Origin: Cherax quadricarinatus
Taxonomy: Eukaryota; Arthropoda; Malacostraca; Decapoda; Parastacidae
Length of the DNA: 64,000 bases
Direction: 5' to 3'
NCBI RefSeq assembly: GCF_038502225.1
Contig: NC_091355.1
Span: 16,958,556-17,022,555, forward strand
Shown: positions 55,604 through 64,000 of the stretch, one piece after another
How positions within the stretch are numbered: the stretch's first letter is position 1
How the letters are laid out: every line of letters starts with the position of its first letter
The notes under the pieces: generated by a model
What the model was told of the DNA's origin: nothing
Databases searched by the model: none
Seen by the model: the letters and a program-made list of their open reading frames with translations, nothing else
Position numbers and translations under genes: made by a program

Positions 55604-55794
55604 GTATCAAAGGGAAGCCATCTGTAACAGAACATTAACATACTGTTAAACTCTGTACACCATTTTTCATGAGTACATTTTTATATAAAAACATTTCGGG
55701 CCTTCAAATTCATTTTGGAAAAAAAAAAAAGTTTTTTAAATTTTTTCAAAGGGGGAGATTTAGAGAACTTTCCTCATCATACCTAACATGTAAA

Positions 55795-56835
55795 GCGACA
55801 TTTTTACATGTTATACATTCTTAATAAATGTCCTGACAATCCCCTGTACAAGCAAAATCAACAGCATCTGACACATAAATCAAACACCAACAAATACTGA
55901 CCATAACACCAAAAATTTCATCAATCAACACACGTAAATTTACACATACCAATAAAGGTTTAAAGTGTACTAACGAAACCCTGACAATCAACACGTTCTC
56001 CCCATACCGGGAAAACATTTTTGGACATCTGTACACATGGCACAAACAAACACGTGTATTTAATGTGTACATATCATGTGCCATGAAAACATCAACACAC
56101 AACATGCTCATGCAATCATCAAACACATTAACATGACAAATCATCAACACACGACACATGACAATCAACACATGCACACGAAAACATCAACACACAACAT
56201 GTACACATTACAATCCCCGTACACTTTACATACAAATAACACGTGTGTTTGTGTACATAATGACACGTACACATGACTCATCAACTTACATGCCCTCACA
56301 AACAATAAAACGTATTTTTCACATAAAAGTAACAGCCACATAAAAGTAACACGTTATTTAATTTACATATCTGCCCAAAGACAATATCAACACAAGACTT
56401 GAAATCAACACGTACACAATAAACTTCAACTCCTGTACACATGCAATCATCAACACACAACATTACACAGACAATCATCAACACACAAAATGACACAGCA
56501 ATCATCCCCAAAAAATTTTACACATGACAATCAACACACAACTGTCAGCTCAACACACATTTAAAAAACAAAAACACACAACTTTACATGACAATCATCA
56601 AAACCAACATGTAAAATGACAACATAACACACAACATTACATGACTCATAACACAACATGCAATGACTCATCAACACAAATTTACACATGACAATTTAAA
56701 ACAAACATGTAAAATGACAATCCACATGTAAAAATGAAATCAAACCCCAAAATGTACATGACAATCATCAAAACACAACATGTCACATGGCACCCCACAC
56801 AACACGTGTATTTAATTTTCATAATCATGTAAAAT
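55795..56835. repeat. About 30-bp minisatellite, ACATGACAATCATCAACAC type
   Basis: Units of ACATGACAATCATCAACACA plus CAACATGTAC. Short frames inside are by-products. 56836-57425 has no gene. Confidence 0.8.
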
Positions 56836-57429
56836 GACACACAGTCTACTAGCCCTCAGTTGTCCCTCTTTAAATATTCACAAGTTAAAAAGTGTTCTCA
56901 AAAAAAAAACCAACATTTTTTTTTCTTTATATTCTGAATAGCCATAAACATATCTAAAATTCCCCTTTGTTACATTTTTTAATTATGTGGACAACATGTA
57001 TGTCTTGAAATTTACAAAAGTTCATAACTGCTGGGGTGGGCGGGGGGGAAACTTTGTTTGTATGTGTGATCTCAGACAAAAAGGAGCAGTAACTGGCATT
57101 TTGGGCTATTTTTATAATTTTTGTGTATTTATGTATCAAATTATGTATAAAATTTTTGAGTAAGGGAATGTGTTTAAACGTTTAAAAATTTGGAAAATAC
57201 TTATATATTTTTGAAAAAAATTTCTGCGCTTTTGGTTTGGGAAAATTAAAAAAGGATAAATATCAAATCAGGGAATATTTAAATGTTTTTGTTTGGACAA
57301 AAACCCAAAAGGGGCACTGCAATAAAAACCTACAAATCTTTTTAAATAAATAAAAAAAAAAATTTTTTTCTATATTTCATAGGGAACATAAAAGTTTCCA
57401 AAAATTTTCGTTAATTTCCTCGGAAACAA

Positions 57430-58860
57430 CTGGACGCGGCGTCTTTACCCGGTCCCGGCTGTCTTTGGGGGGTGATTACGGGGCCGTTTTCGGTGTGTCA
57501 CCTCCGTTTCCCCCCCGGGTCCATGGGCCCCGCTGCGCCTTTCCATGCACGAGGGCACTGGGGGGCCCCTGACTCTGGGGAAGTGGGGAAGGAGTCACCT
57601 GTGGTGAATAGTGGCTCCGGAACCTGATCGGGGAAGGACCCCTGACTCTGGGGAGTAAAAAGCCCCCAGGTGACACTAGTGAAATCCCCGGAGCACTGAT
57701 CCGGGGAACCCGTGCTCTGGGGAAATAAAATCCCCCGGGGGTTGTATCCTGGGGAAAATGATAGGAAAACCCTTTTAATCTGAGGGGAAATGGGAAGGAA
57801 ATCACTCGGTGAAAATGGACTCCTGAGACACTGATCCGGGGAAAACACCGTGACTTGGGGAAATGGGGAAGGGGCCCCCGGGACACAAAATGACTCCTGG
57901 AGAACGTCCCGGGGGCACCCGACCGGGGAAGGGAAGGGAAAGCTCCGGGCACGGATGAATTTGGGTACATGAACTTGAGGTTTTTTGAGGCTGCCAGGAA
58001 TGAAGGGGGGGGCATCCGGGGGCAGCGGGTATTCTGGGGCATGAACCGGGGAAAAGGGAAAATCATCGTTTAGGGGACCTTTGGGTTGTGGGGAAATCGG
58101 CGGGCGGAAGGATTCCGGGCATGTCCTGGGGAAAGGCGAAATTACCAATGGGGGGGGTTCCCCGGGGGACATGGACTCCCCGGAAATATCGGGGGAAAGG
58201 GACCCCCGGCCGGGGGGGAAGGAAGACATCCGGGGCATGGTTCCGGACATGCTTGTGGAAGGTTGTGTTGGGCTGACCTTGGGAAAAAGGGGGGGAAAAT
58301 ATCCGGCGGTGGGAAGGGTTCCTGGTTGATCCCGGAACGGCGAAACCGCTGACCTTGGGGGGGAAGGGGGCACCAGGGCAAAATTTTTTTCCTGGAAACC
58401 CGTCGGGGCCCCCCGACCAGGGGAAAAGAAGGGAAGACATCCGGGGGGGCATACCGGATTCTTGGGGGGGTGTTGGGGTCCGGGAAGTGAAATGGAACAT
58501 CGGGAGCACGGGAAAACCGGATCATGTATGGGCGGAAAACCCTCGGAACCTTTTGGGGGGGGAAAATATCCCGGGGGTAGGGAAGGCCTGGTCAAATGGG
58601 GACACAAGCGGTTGGGAGGGGTGGGAAGGGGAAAGGGGGAAAGGCATCCCGGGGGCGACAATGGTTCCGGATACTGAACCGAAAGGGTGAGGGTGGGAAA
58701 GGGAGAGAGAAAAGAAAAGGGAGGTGACCAGAATGAGAAGGAAATCCGGGGGACGGATGAATTCCCGGCATAATGGGGGGGGAGGGGGGCCAAGCAACCC
58801 GGCCCCCCGTGGGGGGGAAAAATCGAGATAACCGAGGGGCAGTGGTCAAATATATTTAAT
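57430..58860 (+). repeat. Minisatellite-cored element, copy 2
   Basis: The 5' flank (GTGATTACGGGGCCGTTTTC, GGTGTGTCACC, CCATGCACGAGGGCACTG) and 3' flank (ACCGAGGGGCAGTGGTCAAA, then TTTAATTCATTCTAATTTT) match copy 1 and the 960-1035 end in order. The core is noisy GGGGAAGTGGGGAAGG/GACTCCTGGAGACACTGA-like units. Like copy 1 it is followed by an AT stretch and an antisense RTE LINE end. Confidence 0.65.
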
Positions 58861-59220
58861 TCATTCTAATTTTTTAAATATTATTTTTTTTATTATTTTA
58901 TTTTTTTATCACACTGGGATTCCCACCCGAAAAAAACCATCATTCCCGCATCACTGTCTTGCCAGAAGGGTCTTTTCAGTTTTTTAAAAGCCCATTAACA
59001 CCCCTCCTTTAGAGTGCGGCCTTTTCCCTCTCCGGGGTCAAGTCCGGCCTGCCTTTCCCCGATCCCCTTATAAATGTTCTTTGCTCCCCCAAACAAGTCA
59101 ATTATTAAAAAATTTTTTTTCCCTTCCTCCAGGGCACCACCTGCCTGCTGAGTCCCAAACCCTCCCCCAAAAATCCTTTTCCCCCCCAACCTTTTTGGCC
59201 CCACCCCTCCCGCCTTTCCT
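58861..59220 (-). pseudogene. RTE LINE 3' end, antisense, distorted
   Basis: TATCACACTGGGATTCCCAC, then CATCACTGTCTTGCCAGAAG, ATTAACACCCCTCCTTTAGA, CAAGTCCGGCCTGCC and CTTATAAATGTTCTTTGCTC follow the order of 8822-9200. Small internal deletions are frequent. It stops at the C-terminal coding region. Confidence 0.75.
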
Positions 59221-59221
59221 T

Positions 59222-59690
59222 TTAGGAAAGGTTTTTGTTGAGCTGACCTTAATGGGGGAAGGGAGACATCCCGGGGGAAAAACGGTGATTCCTGGATACA
59301 TGAACCGGCAAAGGCGCTGCATTGAGGCGACCGGGTAATGGGGGGGGAAATTCCCCGTAACGGGGGGTTTGGATACGTTGAGGGCGGCAAAAACCCTGAC
59401 CGGGGGGAAAGAGTCCACTGAGGTGACATGGGACTCCGGGGAATGGGGGGGCACCGCCAAGAAATGGGGGGAAGGCTCGGGAGAACATGGACCTGGGTCA
59501 AAATTTTAAGGGTTTTGAACACCTTAGGGGGGGGAAGGGGGAAAACCGGCCGGATACGGTAAAAACCCGGGGATAAGAAAATGCTAAGGCGACCTTTGGG
59601 GTTGGGGGGGAAGGGGGGACATCGGGAGAAGGGGTGGATTCCCGGTACATGAACCGGCAAAAGGGAAGAATACATGCGTTTAGAACCTGC
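59222..59690 (+). repeat. Minisatellite-cored family, core-only fragment
   Basis: TGAGCTGACCTTAATGGGGG, GATTCCTGGATACATGAACC and similar units match the cores at 48-49.5 and 57.5-58.8 kb. Neither conserved flank is present. Confidence 0.6.
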
Positions 59691-59827
59691 TCCTCAGAAA
59701 GACTCTCTAATTTACTCACAGAATATGAAAAACTACAAACGAAAAAACACATTTAAGTCGTAAAAACGATTATTTAAATGAATCATAAAACTAAAAAAAT
59801 TTTCTTTTTTTGTAAATTTACTTATCG

Positions 59828-60130
59828 AAAATCCTGTTTAATTTATTTAACGATGCTGAAAATAAAATCTCGTATGATTGACTTATTAAAGACAGAATCC
59901 TGTTTAATTTATTTAACGATGCTGAAAATAAAATCTCAAATAAAGTATGATTGACTTATTAAAGACAGAATCCTGTTTAATTTACTTACTGATGCCAAAA
60001 ACAGAAATAGATCTCGTATAATTTATTCGTTAAAAAAAAATATCTTTTTAAATTTATTTATTGATGCGAAAACTTGTGTTAAAGGTTGACGGAGGAAACT
60101 ATGCGGGTTAGTCACTGAAATCCCTTTTAA
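59828..60130. repeat. 66-73 bp tandem repeat, about 4 diverging copies
   Basis: AATCCTGTTTAATTTATTTA starts at about 59830 and 59896. A third start near 59969 reads AATCCTGTTTAATTTACTTA, and a fourth copy is more diverged. Confidence 0.8.
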
Positions 60131-60170
60131 ATTTTTTTTAATTAGAATCCTCTATAATCGAATCATTTAT

Positions 60171-60172
<2 letters not shown>

Positions 60173-60242
<70 letters not shown>

Positions 60243-60480
60243 TAATATCTTTATTTACTACAAGTAAATGTACATGTTGGGCCCAGTGCTCAATGACAAC
60301 TATATATGAAAGCCCCCTTTTAGCTGAGCTTTTGAAAATTAGGTCATTAGGTGCGACCCCCTCCGTCATTAAACCCAGGCCCGACTGGTGGGGGAAAAAA
60401 CAACATTTTTCAAACCGCCCAAGTTTCTCCCTGGCTGGGGGTCGAACCCCCCCCTGCCGGGGCGGCGCCCCAACCCCGAA
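60173..60480. repeat. (AAT)n plus dispersed-repeat fragment
   Basis: About 22 AAT units, then AATATCTTTATTTACTACAA, GGGCCCAGTGCTCAATGACA and a GGGTCGAACCCCC word that could be a Pol III B box remnant. It is likely a SINE-like repeat with an AAT tail. 60500-60790 shows loose 40-bp periodicity (TTTCTCATTGAAGATGAATT). Confidence 0.45.
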
Positions 60481-61224
60481 AAATTTTTTTTAATTGGCCC
60501 GGGAAAAACTGCATTTCTCAGAAAAAAAACCTTTTTTGTACTGAAGACAAAACGTTTTTTTTCTCATGTAAAATGAAAACAATGTTTTAAATTTTTCTTT
60601 AAGGTGAATAATTTTTTTCATGGGGAATGCATTTTAATTTCTCATTTAATGAAAACACGTAATTTTTCTCCTGGTCAGCACTGTTTAAATTTTTTAAATT
60701 AAGGGAACAAATTTTCTCATTGAAGATGAATTTTTAAATTTGTCATTGAAGGGGAATAACTGTTTAGTCCTTGGGTTAAAAACTATATTGAAATCTGCTG
60801 AAAAAAAACCCTTTTTTTCCCTAAACCCTTTTATTAAACCGGTTCTAATCTGGGTAATGTTTCTGCACAAAAGCAGTCGATTCCCTTTTTTGTAGTAAAA
60901 CCTTTTTCTTTAAAAAAAAATGTTTGTGCATTTTTTAAAATTTTGGTGTCGAAAAAATAGTGGGTTTTGAAAGAAAGGGGGGAGTTTTGGGGAAAGGGGG
61001 GTGGATGCTGAGGTTTTGTTTTGTTTTGTTTGTTTTTTTTGTTTTGTTTTTTGTTGTGTGTGGTGTGTGTGTGTTTTGTTGTCTGTGTACAGAGGGGGGG
61101 GCACCGGAGGGGGTTCGGGAAAGGGAATATGGGTGTGCAGTGTTGTTTATTGGGGGTGGGGTGGTGGGGGGGTTTTTTGGGTGTTTCTGAAAATCAAAAG
61201 GGACTTTCGAGAGAACATAAAAAG

Positions 61225-61275
61225 AAGGAGGAAAACTGGGAGGCCCGCTGGCCCATACTAGGCAGGTCCTTTTCA
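61225..61275 (-). mobile_element. Possible PLE tail fragment
   Basis: GGCCCGCTGGCCCATACTAG followed by GCAGGTCCTT closely matches the tail of PLE copy A at 24667-24696. Surrounding sequence is too noisy to extend it. Confidence 0.35.
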
Positions 61276-61690
61276 ATTTTCACTAAAAAAAATTTCAAAT
61301 TTTTAAAGCCACCAAATACCGATGTAAAATCCCCCCAAATCAACCCCCCCCTCATGCCCAACCGATTTGAAACTACCCAAATGTAAAAACCCCTTTTGGG
61401 AACTGTTCCCCTACAATACCCCATTTTAAACCCAAAACTTTCTTGTCCCAAATCTAAACTTATTTTTTCCTTCTGGGGTTTCTTTGGGGGAAAACCTAAC
61501 TTTTATCCTTTAAATTTTCTTCCCCTTTTTCTATCTCCCCCCATTCTTCGTCTCAATGAATGTAATTAAAATTTCAATCTTTTTCATAGGGGTTTAATGT
61601 AAAATAAAGGACACAAGTGCAACTAATTGACATTTATTGTGCAACGCCTCTCCCAACTTTTTCAAACCATTAAAAAAACTGGCCCGAGGG

Positions 61691-61722
61691 TATATAAAAG
61701 GGCCGGGAGGTGAATCAGTAGT
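61691..61722 (+). promoter_or_regulatory. Candidate TATA and initiator pair
   Basis: TATATAAAAGG at 61691 and AATCAGTAG at 61713 resemble an arthropod core promoter (TATA box plus TCAGT initiator). The TATA-to-A distance is about 24-26 bases, slightly short, and bases may be missing in this noisy region. No gene follows that I can identify, so it may belong to a repeat. Confidence 0.2.
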
Positions 61723-64000
61723 CCCCCGTGTTACTAGTGGGATAGTATAGTAGTATGGTAAAAAAACCAATTAATTGTAAGAGGGGATAAAAAGCATTAT
61801 TTGGGGAACAAAAAATAGGTTGGACAAATATAAACTGAATGGGGGTTTTTCATGTTCCTCTCTGTGCTTTTTTGGTGGGGAAAACAGATAGGGGTTTCGT
61901 TTCGGAGGATTCTTGCTGACTTCGGAGATGGTGAAATTTTTTGTTTAATTTTATTCGAAATACAGCTTCCCATCTCGAAGAGCAAGTCCTCCTGGCTAAA
62001 AAACCCGGGCCCCGAATCCATGCTGGTATCTTTCAAACACTTTCGAGAGGCTTTTTTTAAAACTCGCTATAATTGACTCTGTAATTTTCCCACAATTTAG
62101 GTCGGTTTTTGGGAAAGTGGTAAAGATTTTCCCCGTTTTAAAAAAAAGGGCCCCCACAAAAACATAACCCTTTTTAAAGTAAATTTAAAAAAAGAATTTG
62201 GCCATTTGCATTCAAGAACCCGAAAAAACCCCCATCGGCCCGGCGACTTATTTTGCCATCTGTCTATCTTTCCCAAACCCTCTACTTTGTGATGTTACAT
62301 AATTTTTCTTCTTCGCCCAAAATTAATTACTGGAAATTTTTAGTGTTTTTTTGGTTTAAAAACTGAGAGAAAATAAATTTTTTAAAATCAAGCACATTTC
62401 ATTCTCTTTTTCAAAGGTCCCTGTTTTTTTAAGGGGGCCCTTTTTTAACTTTTGTTTATAGCCCGGGAAAAAAAATTTTTGGGGTTGTTTTAAACCCCCA
62501 ACTTTTTTTCTGTCCCCTTTTGCTTTTTTTATCCCCAATTCCCTTTGTCTATCTGATTTGGACCTACCCCTTTTTTCGCCCATAAACCTTTCTTTCCTTT
62601 GTATTTAGCCATTTTTCATCCCTTTTGGGTCATTTCTATTTGATCTAATTTCATATGGGGTAAACGCTCCTTGGCGCATTTTAGTGTTCAGAAAACTGCA
62701 TATTGATATTCCCGTTACCCCATCAACAGATGATAAATGTTCTCTAAGCCCATCGTAATTCGCAAATCTGGGGGTTTCGAATTATCGCTCTATCTTTTCC
62801 ATTCAATGCAAATGTAAATTAGTGGCGCTACACCCGTTCCCCAAACTAAATTATTAACAAATTCATTTTTGACATAACCAAGTCAAACGGCTATCTCCGA
62901 GGTTCTTCCCTGCTTCAAAAAAAAAAACCAAAATTAAGAAGTCGTAGAATCAAAATTCGGGTTTAATCAACATGACCCAAAATTAAAGTCTCCAAAATCA
63001 TTATCGTGCCTTGTGTTTTTTCCCTAATTTTCCCTTTTTTCAGTTTCGATATCATCTAAAATCAGTTTTCATGCCCCCCTTTTTAAAAAATCGATGTGTT
63101 ATTCGCAACCCCCTATCCGTTTAAGGATCTCCAACAAACCCCCCACCCCCTCCCTACTTCTTCTTCTTGGAAAAAATTTTAAAACCCTTAAATACTTCCC
63201 CCGATTATTTAAAAAAACCACGTCTCATTAAGGGAAAAACATCAATTTTTCCACTAGCAATAATCTCAACTCGTCCATTTATTCCTATCACTACGGCAAT
63301 TACATAATAAACATTGAAAATCTCCTTTTTTTCCCCTTCCTCCATTTTTATTTTCTACTAAACCCAATTCCCTTTCCCCCAAAGGGCCCCCCTTTTTAAA
63401 TTTTCTGTTCTTATTATTACTGTTCCCCGAACTGTTTTTCTACGCTTCCTGTTTTCCTGCCAAAACCCTCCCTAACTATTCCCGGTTAAGTCCTAACGCT
63501 CCCCCGCGTTTATTACCCCCACCTAATAAAATGAATCCTCCACATCATGTTTTCTCCCTAGAAGGGTCCCAGTTGTCATGAATGTTGCATTTTTCTTCGT
63601 ATTTTCGCCGCAATTTAACCAATTTCCCCGGACAACCATTCATTTTCCCAATCTTTCCCCAAAAAAAACCCCTTGAGGGTTCCCCCCTTTCTTTTAATTA
63701 TTTCTTTGCTGACCCATACCTGTTTGGTCCCCCCCTCGTCTGCCAACATCTTGCCTCCAGCACTGAGACAGATAATAGGATTGCCTGTTTTTTGTGACTT
63801 TTTGTGTGGGTGGGGGGGAAGAAAGGGGGGGTTGGGGGGAATCCGGTAGGCCTTTAAGGCAATTTTTTTGCGTGAAGGAGGCGGGGTATGGGGGGTGTTG
63901 TGGGAAAAAGGGGGGGGGTGGGGGGTATTTGAATGAAAGTTTAAATTTTGTTTTTTAAAAAATCTCTGAAGGGGGGTTAGGAAAATTTTGGGTTGAAGAT
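61723..64000. other. Noisy unresolved DNA, no gene recognised
   Basis: Short frames only, many homopolymer slips, and no repeat family that I can name. Absence of calls here reflects sequence quality as much as biology. Confidence 0.4.

Overview
This is a repeat-dominated eukaryotic nuclear window, most likely from an arthropod and probably a decapod crustacean. That taxonomic guess rests on the mixture seen here: RTE-clade LINEs, GIY-YIG Penelope-like elements (PLEs), hAT and Tc1 DNA transposons, tRNA-derived SINEs and very long dinucleotide tracts. It also rests on my recollection of similar repeats in crayfish and shrimp. There are no bacterial-type genes, rRNA genes, CRISPR arrays or convincing tRNA genes. 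I find no multi-exon host gene. One possible host exon is at 1792-1949.

Layout of the readable half (1 to about 36.5 kb). A minisatellite-cored repeat lies at 620-1040. Fragments of a jockey/CR1-type LINE occupy 4.18-6.35 kb. Two RTE LINE copies follow on the minus strand at 6.94-7.96 and 8.82-11.66 kb. The second keeps an uninterrupted reading frame from mid-endonuclease to the C-terminus. Between them sit a terminal-inverted-repeat element and a SINE. Small satellites and hairpins derived from PLE ends fill 11.7-20.8 kb. An RTE copy with an inverted 5' end (20.83-22.25 kb) is fused to a deleted hAT element (22.25-23.02 kb). Three PLE 3' ends carrying the GIY-YIG endonuclease lie at 24.4-26.9 kb, two of them as a 753-bp inverted repeat with a 24-bp spacer. 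Another RTE 3' end is at 28.6-29.5 kb. A decayed PLE reverse transcriptase with its tail lies at 32.46-34.9 kb, a deleted Tc1 element at 34.96-35.75 kb and a SINE pair at 35.8-35.93 kb. The 5' end of another RTE LINE begins at 36.02 kb.

From about 36.5 kb to the end the base-level quality looks different. Families that read cleanly on the left reappear with inflated homopolymers and many small deletions, as in unpolished long-read sequence. Most of this half is arrays of distinct minisatellites (38.3-46.8 and 47.9-59.7 kb) with distorted LINE copies among them. Long open frames there are by-products of tandem repeats and should not be annotated as genes.

How the parts relate: almost every (TA)n tract in the left half abuts the end of a transposable element, so these tracts are probably insertion targets or element tails. 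Several PLE tails contain hammerhead-ribozyme-like folds. The most interesting signals are the large PLE palindrome, the small palindromes made from two PLE ends, the ribozyme-like motifs, a minisatellite element with conserved outer ends, and the LINE copy with twin-priming geometry.
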